Source: Symsagittifera roscoffensis (taxonomy: Eukaryota; Xenacoelomorpha; Acoela; Convolutidae). Taken from it: a stretch of DNA of 64,000 bases. Below, in pieces: positions 35,048 through 47,818 of this stretch. A program made the position numbers and the translations under genes. The notes beneath the pieces are model-generated. The model saw nothing but the letters and a program-made list of their open reading frames with translations. It was not told the DNA's origin and did no database searches. Within the stretch, counting starts at the first letter, position 1. Every line of letters starts with the position of its first letter. Location: contig NC_087067.1 of assembly GCF_963678635.1 (NCBI RefSeq), positions 33,516,401-33,580,400 of the forward strand, written 5' to 3'.

Positions 35048-35780
35048 TTTATTTAAAGCAAAAGTAATTCTTTTACTTTTATGCGCTAAGAGTTATTGCT
35101 GTTTAAAGTTCGGTGATGTCAAAAAGTTAAGCCTAATCGAGCGTGGTGCAAAAATTTTCAATGGGTCAAATTTTGGCCAAAACAAAAGAAAACCGAAAAA
35201 TTTCTTTTGCAGTATCAATTTTGTGTACAATCAAATGCTGATAGGTCAAAAATATTGGAGATATCTTTTGGGGTCTTTGAGTTATACCCTTCGAATTTCG
35301 GTGATGTCAAAAAAATAAGCCCAATCGAGCCTGGTGAATTGCGCGAACGGCCATAACTTGCCCAAAAATTTTAAAATTTCCAAATTTTATTATTTGGATC
35401 ACAAGATCATAGTCAAATCTTGGGGGACTGAGAAAATGAACCAATTTCGTCGGTCCAACACAAAGTTATAAGCTTTTGAAATCTCGGTGATACCAAAAAG
35501 TTAAGCCTAATCGAGCGTGGTGCAAAAAATGAAATTTTCAAAATTTTTGTTTTTTTTTTTCGTTCAAAATTCATTTTTTTCATCTTGTTTCATAATTTTG
35601 AGCTCGGGACAATTCCAACGAGCCCAAAACGACGTTTGTAGCTCGAGTGTACGTGGAGTAATCATCAGTTGAAAATTTGGGGACCCGAATTTCGGCCATT
35701 TTGGACGAAAATCGGCCTAAAAGCTAACTTTTATGAAAGTGCAATTTTTTTCTTGCATTTTTCAAGAGAATTGGGCTGCC

Positions 35781-35875
35781 CTCCGCTGTCGCAGAGTGCA
35801 TTCAAAGAAAACTTATCACATAGTTTTGAATACTTACCTATTTAATAAGTTTATCACAACAATTAGGCTAAAAGC
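35781..35875 (-). ncRNA. SL-like RNA candidate, copy 28
   Basis: Donor at 35832-35837 intact. One stem mismatch (ATCACATAG) and one loop change. Confidence 0.38.
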
Positions 35876-36205
35876 AACTGACAGTATCCTGGCTGGTATT
35901 CAATCATATGCCACTTACAGTGGATGTGCGGCTATCATGCCATAGATGGTCATTCAAGGCACCTTGTACACGCTCCATAGGTTTTGACCAGCTGATTTGG
36001 CCATAAAACACATTGGGCCAAAAAAATTCCAAACAATGTCAATTTTCAGTATTTTGTTTGAAATGCATAAATTATAACGTGAGCGTGCAAAATTTTACAT
36101 GGTATAAGAGCATATTTTTACTCTCGCGCGAGGGCCAGTGTTTTAAAAGTAATGTATATAGACATAAGCTAGTAAGGATATAAATGAAAGCGGAGTAACT
36201 CAAAT

Positions 36206-36324
36206 GCCTACGACCATACCATGTTGAATGCACCGGTTCTCGTCCGATCACCGAAGTTAAGCAACATTGGGCCTGGTTAGTACTTGGATGGGAGACCGCC
36301 TGGGAACACCAGGTGTTGTAGGCT
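36206..36324 (+). rRNA. 5S rRNA: 5S rRNA gene 28
   Basis: Consensus copy. Confidence 0.98.
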
Positions 36325-37060
36325 TTTATTTAAAGCAACAGTAATTCTTTTACTTTTATGCGCTAAGAGTTATTGCTGTTTAAAGTTCGGTGATGTCAAA
36401 AAGTTAAGCCTAATCGAGCGTGGTGCAAAAATTTTCAATGGGTCAAATTTTGGCCAAAACAAAAGAAAACCGAAAACTTTCTTTTGCAGTATCAATTTTG
36501 TGTACAATCAGCTGCTGATAGGTCAAAAATAGTGGAGATAACTTTTGGGGTCTTTGAGTTATAGCCTTTTGAATTTCGGTGATGTCAAAAAAATAAGCCC
36601 AATCGAGCCTGGTGAATTGCACGAACGGCCATAACTTGCCCAAAAATTTTAAAATTTCCAAATTTTATTATTTGGATCACAAGATCATAGTCAAATCTTG
36701 GGGGACTGAGAAAATGAACCAATTTCGTCGGTCCAACACAAAGTTATAAGCTTTTGAAATCTCGGTGATACCAAAAAGTTAAGCCTAATCGAGCGTGGTG
36801 CAAAAAATGAAATTTTCAAAATTTTTGTTTTTTTTTTCGTTCAAAGTTCATTTTTTTCATCTTGTTTCATAAATTTGAGCTCAGGACAATTCCAACGAGC
36901 CCAAAACGACGTTTGTAGCTCAAGTGTACGTGGAGTAATCATCAGTTGAAAATTTGGGGGGACCCGAATTTCGGCCATTTTGGACGAAAATCGGCCTAAA
37001 AGCTAACTTTTAAGTTAGTGCATTTTTTTTTCTTGCATTTTTCAAGAGAATTGGGCTGCC

Positions 37061-37155
37061 CTCCGCTGTCGCAGAGTGCATTCAAAGAAAACTTATCAAA
37101 TAGATTTGAATACTTACCTATTTAATAAGTTTATCACAACAATTAGGCTAAAAGC
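37061..37155 (-). ncRNA. SL-like RNA candidate, copy 29
   Basis: Donor at 37112-37117, stem and second hairpin match the reference copy. Confidence 0.42.
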
Positions 37156-37483
37156 AACTGACAGTATCCTGGCTGGTATTCAATCATATGCCACTTACAG
37201 TGGATGTGCGGCTATCATGCTATAGACGGTCATTCAAGGCACCTTGTACACGCTCCATAGGTTTTGACCAGCTGATTTGGCCATAAAACACATTGGGCCA
37301 AAAAAATTCCAATAAATGTCAATTTTCAGTATTTTGTTTGAAATGCATAAATTATAACGTGAGCGTGCAAAATTTTACATGGTATAGGCATATTTTTATT
37401 CTCGCGCGAGGGCGACTGCTTTAAAAGTAATGTACATAGACATAAGCTAGTAAGGATATAAATGAAAGCGGAGTAACTCAAAT

Positions 37484-37602
37484 GCCTACGACCATACCAT
37501 GTTGAATGCACCGGTTCTCGTCCGATCACCGAAGTTAAGCAACATTGGGCCTGGTTAGTACTTGGATGGGAGACCGCCTGGGAACACCAGGTGTTGTAGG
37601 CT
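37484..37602 (+). rRNA. 5S rRNA: 5S rRNA gene 29
   Basis: Consensus gene between mosaic flanks: the upstream side is like gene 27, the downstream side like gene 26. Confidence 0.98.
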
Positions 37603-38337
37603 TTTATTTAAAGCAAAAGTAATTCTTGTACTTATATGCGCTAAGAGTTATTGCTGTTTAAAGTTCGGTGATGTCAAAAAGTTAAGCCTAATCGAGTGTG
37701 GTGCAAAAATTTTCAATGGGTCAAATTTTGGCCAAAACAAAAGAAAACCGAAAAATTTCTTTTGCAGTATCAATTTTGTGTACAATCAGCTGCTGATAGG
37801 TCAAAAATAATGGAGATAACTTTTGGGGTCTTTGAGTTATACCCTTCGAATTTCGGTGATGTCAAAAAACTAAGCCCAATCGAGCCTGGTGAATTGCGCG
37901 AACGGCCATAACTTGCCCAAAAATTTTAAAACTTCCAAATTTTATTATTTGGATCACAAGATCATAGTCAAATCTTGGGGGACTGAGAAAATGAACCAAT
38001 TTCGTCGGTCCAACACAAAGTTATAAGCTTTTGAAATCTCGGTGATACCAAAAAGTTAAGCCTAATCGAGCGTGGTGCAAAAAATGAAATTTTCAAAATT
38101 TTTGTTTTTTTTTTCGTTAAAAGTTCATTTTTTTCATCTTGTTTCATAATTTTGAGCTCAGGAAAATTCCAACGGGCCCAAAACGACGTTTGTAGCTCAA
38201 GTGTACGTGGAGTAATCATCAGTTGAAAATTTGGGGGGATTCGAATTTCGGCCATTTTGGACGAAAATCGGCCTAAAAGCTAACTTTTAAGTTAGTGCAA
38301 TTTTCTTTCTTGCATTTTTCAAGAGAATTGGGCTGCC

Positions 38338-38432
38338 CACCGCTGTCGCAGAGTGCATTCAAAGAAAACTTATCAAATAGATTTGAATACTTACCTATTT
38401 AATAAGTTTATCACAACAATTAGGCTAAAAGC
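38338..38432 (-). ncRNA. SL-like RNA candidate, copy 30
   Basis: Donor at 38389-38394 and stem intact. One change in the second hairpin (CACCG). Confidence 0.4.
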
Positions 38433-38762
38433 AACTGACAGTATCCTGGCTGGTATTCATTCATATGCCACTTACAGTGGATGTGCGGCTATCATGCCAT
38501 AGATGGTCATTCAAGGCACCTTGTACACGCTCCATAGGTTTTGACCAGCTGATTTGGCCATAAAACACATTGGGCCAAAAAAATTCCAAACAATGTCAAG
38601 TTTCAGTATTTTGTTTGAAATGCATAAATTATAACGTGAGCGTGCAAAATTTTACATGGTATAAGAGCATATTTTTACTCTCGCGCGAGGGCGAGTGTTT
38701 TAAAAGTAATGTACATAGACATAAGCTAGTAAGGATATAAATGAAAGCGGAGTAACTCAAAT

Positions 38763-38881
38763 GCCTACGACCATACCATGTTGAATGCACCGGTTCTCGT
38801 CCGATCACCGAAGTTAAGCAACATTGGGCCTGGTTAGTACTTGGATGGGAGACCGCCTGGGAACACCAGGTGTTGTAGGCT
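38763..38881 (+). rRNA. 5S rRNA: 5S rRNA gene 30
   Basis: Consensus copy. Confidence 0.98.
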
Positions 38882-39615
38882 TTTATTTAAAGCAAAAGTA
38901 ATTCTTTTACTTTTGTGCGCTAAGAGTTATTGCTGTTTAAAGTTCGGTGATGTCAAAAAGTTAAGCCTAATCGAGCGTGGTGCAAAAATTTTCAATGGTT
39001 CAAATTTTGGCCAAAACAAAAGAAAACCGAAAAATTTCTTTTGCAGTATCAATTTTGTGTACAATCAGCTGCTGATAGGTCAAAAATATTGGAGATATCT
39101 TTTGGGGTCTTTGAGTTATAGCCTTTTGAATTTCGGTGATGTCAAAAAAATAAGCCCAATCGAGCCTGGTGAATTGCGCGAACGGCCATAACTTGCCCAA
39201 AAATTTTAAAATATCCAAATTTTATTATTTGGATCACAAGATCATAGTCAAATCTTGGGGGACTGAGAAAATGAACCAATTTCGTCTGTCCAACACAAAG
39301 TTATAAGCTTTTGAAATCTCGGTGATACAAAAAAGTTAAGCCTAATCGAGCGTGGTGCAAAAAACGAAATTTTCAAAATTTTTGTTTTTTTTTCCGTTCA
39401 AAGTTCATTTTTTTCATCTTGTTTCATAAATTTGAGCTCAGGAAAATTCCAACGAGCCCAAAACGACGTTTGTAGCTCAAGTGTACGTGGAGTAATCATC
39501 AGTTGAAAATTTGGGGGGACCCGAATTTCGGCCAATTTGGACGAAAATCGGCCTAAAAGCTAACTTTTGTTAGTGCAATTTTCTTTCTTGCATTTTTCAA
39601 AAGAATTGGGCTGCC

Positions 39616-39710
39616 CGCCGCTGTCGCAGAGTGCATTCAAAGAAAACTTATCAAATAGATTTGAATACTTACCTATTTAATAAGTTAATCACAACAATTA
39701 GGCTAAAAGC
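39616..39710 (-). ncRNA. SL-like RNA candidate, copy 31
   Basis: Donor at 39667-39672 and stem intact. Second hairpin has CGCCG. Confidence 0.4.
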
Positions 39711-40039
39711 AACTGACAGTATCCTGGCTGGTATTCAATCATATGCCACTTACAGTGGATGTGCGGCTATCATGCCATAGATGGTCATTCAAGGCACCTT
39801 GTACACGCTCCATAGGTTTTGACCAGCTGATTTGGCCATAAAACACATTGGGCCAAAAAATTCCAAACAATGTCAATTTTCAGTATTTTGTTTGAAATGC
39901 ATAAATTATAACGTGAGCGTGCAAAATTTTACATGGTATAAGAGCATATTTTTACTCTCGCGCGAGGGCGAGTGTTTTAAAAGTAATGTACATAGACATA
40001 AGCTAGTAAGGATATAAATGAAAGCGGAGTAACTCAAAT

Positions 40040-40158
40040 GCCTACGACCATACCATGTTGAATGCACCGGTTCTCGTCCGATCACCGAAGTTAAGCAACA
40101 TTGGGCCTGGTTAGTACTTGGATGGGAGACCGCCTGGGAACACCAGGTGTTGTAGGCT
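40040..40158 (+). rRNA. 5S rRNA: 5S rRNA gene 31
   Basis: Consensus copy. Confidence 0.98.
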
Positions 40159-40891
40159 TTTATTTAAAGCAAAAGTAATTCTTTTACTTTTATGCGCTAA
40201 GAGTTATTGCTGTTTAAAGTTCGGTGATGTCAAAAAGTTAAGCCTAATCGAGCGTGGTGCAAAAATTTTCAATGGGTCAAATTTTGGCCAAAACAAAAGA
40301 AAACCGAAATTTTTTTTTGCAGTATCAATTTTGTGTACAATCAGCTGCTGATAGGTCAAAAATAATGGAGATAACTTTTGGGGTCTTTGAGTTATAGCCT
40401 TTTGAATTTCGGTGATGTCAAAAAATAAGCCCAATCGAGCCTGGTGAATTGCGCGAACGGCCATAACTTGCCCAAAAATTTTAAAATTTCCAAATTTTAT
40501 TATTTGGATCACAAGATCATAGTCAAATCTTGGGGGACTGAGAAAATGAACCAATTTCGTCGGTCCAACACAAAGTTATAAACTTTTGAAATCTCGGTGA
40601 TACCAAAAAGTTAAGCCTAATCGAGCGTGGTGCAAAAAATGAAATTTTCAAAATTATTGATTTTTTTTGTTCAAAGTTCATTTTTTTTTCAGCTTGTTTC
40701 ATAAATTTGAGCTCAGGACAATTCCAACGAGCCCAAAACGACGTTTGTAGCTCAAGTGTACGTGGAGTAATCATCAGTTGAAAATTTGGGGGGACCCGAA
40801 TTTCGGCCATTTTGGACGAAAATCGGCCTAAAAGCTAACTTTTAAGTTAGTGCAATTTTTTTCTTGCATTTTTCAAGAGAATTGGGCTGCC

Positions 40892-40986
40892 CTCCGCTGT
40901 CGCAGACTGCATTCAAAGAAAACTTATCAAATAGATTTGAATACTTACCTATTTAATAAGTTTATCACAACAATTAGGCTAAAAGC
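40892..40986 (-). ncRNA. SL-like RNA candidate, copy 32
   Basis: Donor at 40943-40948 and stem intact. Confidence 0.4.
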
Positions 40987-41316
40987 AACTGATAGTATCC
41001 TGGCTGGTATTCAATCATATGCCACTTACAGTGGATGTGCGGCTATCATGCCATAGATGGTCATTCAAGGCACCTTGTACACGCTCCATAGGTTTTGACC
41101 AGCTGATTTGGCCATAAAACACATTGGGCCAAAAAAAATCCAAACAATGTCAATTTTCAGTATTTTGTTTGAAATGCATAAATTATAACGTGAGCGTGCA
41201 AAATTTTACATGGTATCAGAGCATATTTTTATTCTCGCGCGAGGGCGAGTGTTTTAAAAGTAATGTACATAGACATAAGCTAGTAAGGATATAAATGAAA
41301 GCGGAGTAACTCAAAT

Positions 41317-41435
41317 GCCTACGACCATACCATGTTGAATGCACCGGTTCTCGTCCGATCACCGAAGTTAAGCAACATTGGGCCTGGTTAGTACTTGGAT
41401 GGGAGACCGCCAGGGAACACCAGGTGTTGTAGGCT
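41317..41435 (+). rRNA. 5S rRNA: 5S rRNA gene 32
   Basis: T96A at the edge of box C (CCGCCAGGG). Confidence 0.96.
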
Positions 41436-42168
41436 TTTATTTAAAGCAAAAGTAATTCTTTTACTTTTGTGCGCTAAGAGTTATTGCTGTTTAAAGTTCG
41501 GTGATGTCAAAAAGTTAAGCCTAATCGAGCGTGGTGCAAAAATTTTCAATGGTTCAAATTTTGGCCAAAACAAAAGAAAACCGAAAAATTTCTTTTGCAG
41601 TATCAATTTTGTGTACAATCAGCTGCTGATAGGTCAAAAATATTGGAGATATCTTTTGGGGTCTTTGAGTTATAGCCTTTTGAATTTCGGTGATGTCAAA
41701 AAAATAAGCCCAATCGAGCCTGGTGAATTGCGCGAACGGCCATAACTTGCCCAAAAATTTTAAAATTTCCAAATTTTATGATTTGGATCACAAGATCATA
41801 GTCAAATCTTGGGGGACTGAGAAAATGAACCAATTTCGTCGGTCCAACACAAAGTTATAAGCTTTTGAAATCTCGGTGATACCAAAAAGTTAAGCCTAAT
41901 CGAGCGTGGTGCAAAAAATGAAATTTTCAAAATTTTTGTTTTTTTTTCGTTCAAAGTTCATTTTTTTCATCTTGTTTCATGAATTTGAGCTCAGGACAAT
42001 TCCAACGAGCCCAAAACGACGTTTGTAGCTCAAGTGTACGTGGAGTAATCATCAGTTGAAAATTTGGGGGGACCCGAATTTCGGCCATTTTGGACGAAAA
42101 TCGGCCTAAAAGCTAACTTTTGTTAGTGCAATTTTCTTTCTTGCATTTTTCAAAAGAATTGGGCTGCT

Positions 42169-42263
42169 CGCCGCTGTCGCAGAGTGCATTCAAAGAAAAC
42201 TTATCAAATAGATTTGAATACTTACCTATTTAATAAGTTAATCACAACAATTAGGCTAAAAGC
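42169..42263 (-). ncRNA. SL-like RNA candidate, copy 33
   Basis: Donor at 42220-42225 and stem intact. Identical in this block to copy 34. Confidence 0.4.
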
Positions 42264-42592
42264 AACTGACAGTATCCTGGCTGGTATTCGATCATATGCC
42301 ACTTACAGTGGATGTGCGGCTATCATGCCATAGATGGTCATTCAAGGCACCTTGTACACGCTCCATAGGTTTTGACCAGCTGATTTGGCCATAAAACACA
42401 TTGGGCCAAAAAATTCCAAACAATGTCAATTTTCAGTATTTTGTTTGAAATGCATAAATTATAACGTGAGCGTGCAAAATTTTACATGGTATAAGAGCAT
42501 ATTTTTACTCTCGCGCGAGGGCGAGTGTTTCAAAAGTAATGTACATAGACATAAGCTAGTAAGGATATAAATGAAAGCGGAGTAACTCAAAT

Positions 42593-42711
42593 GCCTACGA
42601 CCATACCATGTTGAATGCACCGGTTCTCGTCCGATCACCGAAGTTAAGCAACATTGGGCCTGGTTAGTACTTGGATGGGAGACCGCCTGGGAACACCAGG
42701 TGTTGTAGGCT
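42593..42711 (+). rRNA. 5S rRNA: 5S rRNA gene 33
   Basis: Consensus copy. The spacers on both sides are near-identical, indicating a recent one-unit duplication with a 1276-bp period. Confidence 0.98.
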
Positions 42712-43444
42712 TTTATTTAAAGCAAAAGTAATTCTTTTACTTTTATGCGCTAAGAGTTATTGCTGTTTAAAGTTCGGTGATGTCAAAAAGTTAAGCCTAA
42801 TCGAGCGTGGTGCAAAAATTTTCAATGGTTCAAATTTTGGCCAAAACAAAAGAAAACCGAAAAATTTCTTTTGCAGTATCAATTTTGTGTACAATCAGCT
42901 GCTGATAGGTCAAAAATATTGGAGATATCTTTTGGGGTCTTTGAGTTATAGCCTTTTGAATTTCGGTGATGTCAAAAAAATAAGCCCAATCGAGCCTGGT
43001 GAATTGCGCGAACGGCCATAACTTGCCCAAAAATTTTAAAATTTCCAAATTTTATGATTTGGATCACAAGATCATAGTCAAATCTTGGGGGACTGAGAAA
43101 ATGAACCAATTTCGTCGGTCCAACACAAAGTTATAAGCTTTTGAAATCTCGGTGATACCAAAAAGTTAAGCCTAATCGAGCGTGGTGCAAAAAATGAAAT
43201 TTTCAAAATTTTTGTTTTTTTTTCGTTCAAAGTTCATTTTTTTCATCTTGTTTCATAAATTTGAGCTCAGGACAATTCCAACGAGCCCAAAACGACGTTT
43301 GTAGCTCAAGTGTACGTGGAGTAATCATCAGTTGAAAATTTGGGGGGACCCGAATTTCGGCCATTTTGGACGAAAATCGGCCTAAAAGCTAACTTTTGTT
43401 AGTGCAATTTTCTTTCTTGCATTTTTCAAAAGAATTGGGCTGCT

Positions 43445-43539
43445 CGCCGCTGTCGCAGAGTGCATTCAAAGAAAACTTATCAAATAGATTTGAATACTTA
43501 CCTATTTAATAAGTTAATCACAACAATTAGGCTAAAAGC
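43445..43539 (-). ncRNA. SL-like RNA candidate, copy 34
   Basis: Donor at 43496-43501 and stem intact. Confidence 0.4.
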
Positions 43540-43868
43540 AACTGACAGTATCCTGGCTGGTATTCGATCATATGCCACTTACAGTGGATGTGCGGCTATC
43601 ATGCCATAGATGGTCATTCAAGGCACCTTGTACACGCTCCATAGGTTTTGACCAGCTGATTTGGCCATAAAACACATTGGGCCAAAAAATTCCAAACAAT
43701 GTCAATTTTCAGTATTTTGTTTGAAATGCATAAATTATAACGTGAGCGTGCAAAATTTTACATGGTATAAGAGCATATTTTTACTCTCGCGCGAGGGCGA
43801 GTGTTTCAAAAGTAATGTACATAGACATAAGCTAGTAAGGATATAAATGAAAGCGGAGTAACTCAAAT

Positions 43869-43987
43869 GCCTACGACCATACCATGTTGAATGCACCGGT
43901 TCTCGTCCGATCACCGAAGTTAAGCAACATTGGGCCTGGTTAGTACTTGGATGGGAGACCGCCTGGGAACACCAGGTGTTGTAGGCT
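43869..43987 (+). rRNA. 5S rRNA: 5S rRNA gene 34
   Basis: Consensus copy. Confidence 0.98.
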
Positions 43988-44724
43988 TTTATTTAAAGCA
44001 AAAGTAATTCTTTTACTTTTATGCGCTAAGAGTTATTGCTGTTTAAAGTTCGGTGATGTCAAAAAGTTAAGCCTAATCGAGCGTGGTGCAAAAATTTTCA
44101 ATGGGTCAAATTTTGGCCAAAACAAAAAAAAACCGAAAAATTTCTTTCGCAGTATCAATTTTGTGTACAATCAGCTGCTGATAGGTCAAAAATAATGGAG
44201 ATAACTTTTGGTGTCTTTGAGTTATAGCCTTTTGAATTTCGGTGATGTCAAAAAAATAAGCCCAATCGAGGCCTGGTGAATTGCGCGAACGGCCATAACT
44301 TGCCCAAAAATTTTAAAATTTCCAAATTTTATTATTTGGATCACAAGATCATAGTCAAATCTTGGGGGACTGAGAAAATGAACCAATTTCGTCGGTCCAA
44401 CACAAAGTTATAAGCTTTTGAAATCTCGGTGATACCAAAAAGTTAAGCCTAATCGAGCGTGGTGCAAAAAATGAAATTTTCAAAATTTTTGTTTTTTTTT
44501 TTCGTTCAAAGTTCATTTTTTTCATCTCGTTTCATAAGTTTGAGCTCGGGACAATTCCAACGAGCCCAAAACGACGTTTGTAGCTCAAGTGTACGTGGAG
44601 TAATCATCAATTGAAAATTTGGGGGGACCCGAATTTCGGCCATTTTGGACGAAAATCGGCCTAAAAGCTAACTTTTATGTTAGTGCAATTTTTTTTTTGC
44701 AATTTTCAAGAGAATTGGGCTGCC

Positions 44725-44819
44725 CTCCGCTGTCGCAGAGTGCATTCAAAGAAAACTTATCAAATAGATTTGAATACTTACCTATTTAATAAGTTTATCA
44801 CAACAATTAGGCTAAAAGC
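44725..44819 (-). ncRNA. SL-like RNA candidate, copy 35
   Basis: Matches the reference copy, donor at 44776-44781. Confidence 0.42.
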
Positions 44820-45149
44820 AACTGACAGTATCCTGGCTGGTATTCAATCATATGCCACTTACAGTGGATGTGCGGCTATCATGCCATAGATGGTCATTCA
44901 AGGCACCTTGTACACGCTCCATAGGTTTTGACCAGCTGATTCGGCCATAAAACACACTGGGCCAAAAAAATTCCAAACAATGTCAATTTTCAGTATTTTG
45001 TTTGAAATGCATAAATTATAACGTGAGCGTGCAAAATTTTACATGGTATAAGAGCATATTTTTACTCTCGCGCGAGGGCGAGTGTTTTAAAAGTAATGTA
45101 CATAGACATAAGCTAGTAAGGATATAAATGAAAGCGGAGTAACTCAAAT

Positions 45150-45268
45150 GCCTACGACCATACCATGTTGAATGCACCGGTTCTCGTCCGATCACCGAAG
45201 TTAAGCAACATTGGGCCTGGTTAGTACTTGGATGGGAGACCGCCTGGGAACACCAGGTGTTGTAGGCT
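45150..45268 (+). rRNA. 5S rRNA: 5S rRNA gene 35
   Basis: Consensus copy. Confidence 0.98.
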
Positions 45269-46004
45269 TTTATTTAAAGCAAAAGTAATTCTTTTACTTT
45301 TATGCGCTAAGAGTTATTGCTGTTTAAAGTTCGGTGATGTCAAAAAGTTAAGCCTAGTCGAGCGTGGTGCAAAAATTTTCAATGGGTCAAATTTTGGCCA
45401 AAACAAAAAAAAACCGAAAAATTTCTTTTGCAGTGTCAATTTTGCGTACAATCAGCTGCTGATAGGTCAAAAATAAGGGAGATAACTTTTGGGGTCTTTG
45501 AGTTATAGCCTTTTGAATTTACGTGATGTCAAAAAAATAAGCCCAATCGAGCCTGGTGAATTGCGCGAACGGCCATAACTTGCCCAAAAATTTTAAAATT
45601 TCCAAATTTTATTATTTGGATCACAAGATCATAGTCAAATCTTGGGGGACTGAGAAAATGAACCAATTTCGTCGGTCCAACACAAAGTTATAAGCTTTTG
45701 AAATCTCGGTGATACCAAAAAGTTAAGCCTAATCGAGCGTGGTGCAAAAAATGAAATTTTCAAAATTTTTGTTTTTTTTTTCGTTCAAAGTTCATTTGTT
45801 TCATCTCGTTTCATAAATTTGAGCTCGGGACAATTCCAACGAGCCCAAAACGACGTTTGTAGCTCAAGTGTACGTGGAGTAATCATCAATTGAAAATTTG
45901 GGGGGACCCGAATTTCGGCCATTTTGGACGAAAATCGGCCTAAAAGCTAACTTTTATGTTAGTGCAATTTTTTTTTTTGCATTTTTCAAGAGAATTGGGC
46001 TGCC

Positions 46005-46099
46005 CTCCGCTGTCGCAGAGTGCATTCAAAGAAAACTTATCAAATAGATTTGAATACTTACCTATTTAATAAGTTTATCACAACAATTAGGCTAAAAGC
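46005..46099 (-). ncRNA. SL-like RNA candidate, copy 36
   Basis: Matches the reference copy, donor at 46056-46061. Confidence 0.42.
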
Positions 46100-46429
46100 A
46101 ACTGACAGTATCCTGGCTGGTATTCAATCATATGCCACTTACAGTGGATGTGCGGCTATCATGCCATAGATGGTCATTCAAGGCACCTTGTACGCGCTCC
46201 ATAGGTTTTGACCAGCTGATTCGGCCATAAAACACACTGGGCCAAAAAAATTCCAAACAATGTCAATTTTCAGTATTTTGTTTGAAATGCATAAATTATA
46301 ACGTGAGCGTGCAAAATTTTACATGGTATAAGAGCATATTTTTACTCTCGCGCGAGGGCGAGTGTTTTAAAAGTAATGTACATAGACATAAGCTAGTAAG
46401 GATATAAATGAAAGCGGAGTAACTCAAAT

Positions 46430-46548
46430 GCCTACGACCATACCATGTTGAATGCACCGGTTCTCGTCCGATCACCGAAGTTAAGCAACATTGGGCCTGG
46501 TTAGTACATGGATGGGAGACCGCCTGGGAACACCAGGTGTTGTAGGCT
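46430..46548 (+). rRNA. 5S rRNA: 5S rRNA gene 36
   Basis: T79A at the start of box C (GTACATGG). The same change occurs in gene 37. Confidence 0.96.
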
Positions 46549-47283
46549 TTTATTTAAAGCAAAAGTAATTCTTTTACTTTTATGCGCTAAGAGTTATTGC
46601 TGTTTAAAGTTCGGTGATGTCAAAAAGTTAAGCCTAATCGAGCGTGGTGCAAAAATTTTCAATGGGTCAAATTTTGGCCAAAACAAAAGAAAACCGAAAA
46701 ATTTCTTTTGCAGTATCAATTTTGCGTACAATCAGCTGCTGATAGGTCAAAAATAATGGAGATAACTTCTGGGGTCTTTGAGTTATAGCCTTTTGAATTT
46801 CGGTGATGTCAAAAAAATAAGCCCAATCGAGCCTGGTGAATTGCGCGAACGGCCATAACTTAGCCAAAAATTTTAAAATTTCCAAATTTTATTATTTGGA
46901 TCACAAGATCATAGTCAAATCTTGGGGGACTGAGAAAATGAACCAATTTCGTCGGTCCAACACAAAGTTATAAGCTTTTGAAATCTCGGTGATGCCAAAA
47001 AGTTAAGCCTAATCGAGCGTGGTGCAAAAAATGAAATTTTCAAAATTTTTGTTTTTTTTTTCGTTCAAAGTTCATTTTTTTCATCTTGTTTCATAAATTT
47101 GAGCTCGGGACAATTCCAACGAGCCCAAAACGACGTTTGTAGCTCAAGTGTACGTGGAGTAATCATCAATTGAAAATTTGGGGGGACCCGAATTTCGGCC
47201 ATTTTGGACGAAAATCGGCCTAAAAGCTAACTTTTATGTTAGTGCAATTTTTTTTTTGCATTTTTCAAGAGAATTGGGCTGCC

Positions 47284-47378
47284 CTCCGCTGTCGCAGAGT
47301 GCATTCAAAGAAAACTTATCAAATAGATTTGAATACTTACCTATTTAATAAGTTTATCACAACAATTAGGCTAAAAGC
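47284..47378 (-). ncRNA. SL-like RNA candidate, copy 37
   Basis: Matches the reference copy, donor at 47335-47340. Confidence 0.42.
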
Positions 47379-47699
47379 AACTGACAGTATCCTGGCTGGT
47401 ATTCAATCATATGCCACTTACAGTGGATGTTCGGCTATCATGCCATAGATGGTCATTCAAGGCACCTTGTACACGCTCCATAGGTTTTGACCAGCTGATT
47501 CGGCCATAAAACACACTGGGCCAAAAAAATTCCAAACAATGTCAATTTTCAGTATTTTGTTTGAAATGCATAAATTATAACGTGAGCGTGCAAAATTTTA
47601 CATGGTATAAGAGCATATTTTTACTCTCGCGCGAGGGCGAGTGTTTTGAAAGTAATGTACATAGACATAAGCTAGTAATGAAAGCGGAGTAACTCAAAT

Positions 47700-47818
47700 G
47701 CCTACGACCATACCATGTTGAATGCACCGGTTCTCGTCCGATCACCGAAGTTAAGCAACATTGGGCCTGGTTAGTACATGGATGGGAGACCGCCTGGGAA
47801 CACCAGGTGTTGTAGGCT
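47700..47818 (+). rRNA. 5S rRNA: 5S rRNA gene 37, TATA box deleted
   Basis: The gene body carries T79A as in gene 36. Upstream, GCTAGTAATGAAAGCGG replaces the usual sequence: a 9-bp deletion removes the TATA-like element (47670-47685), and TTTTAAAA is also changed to TTTTGAAA. The internal promoter remains, so loss of activity is likely partial rather than certain. Confidence 0.95.
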
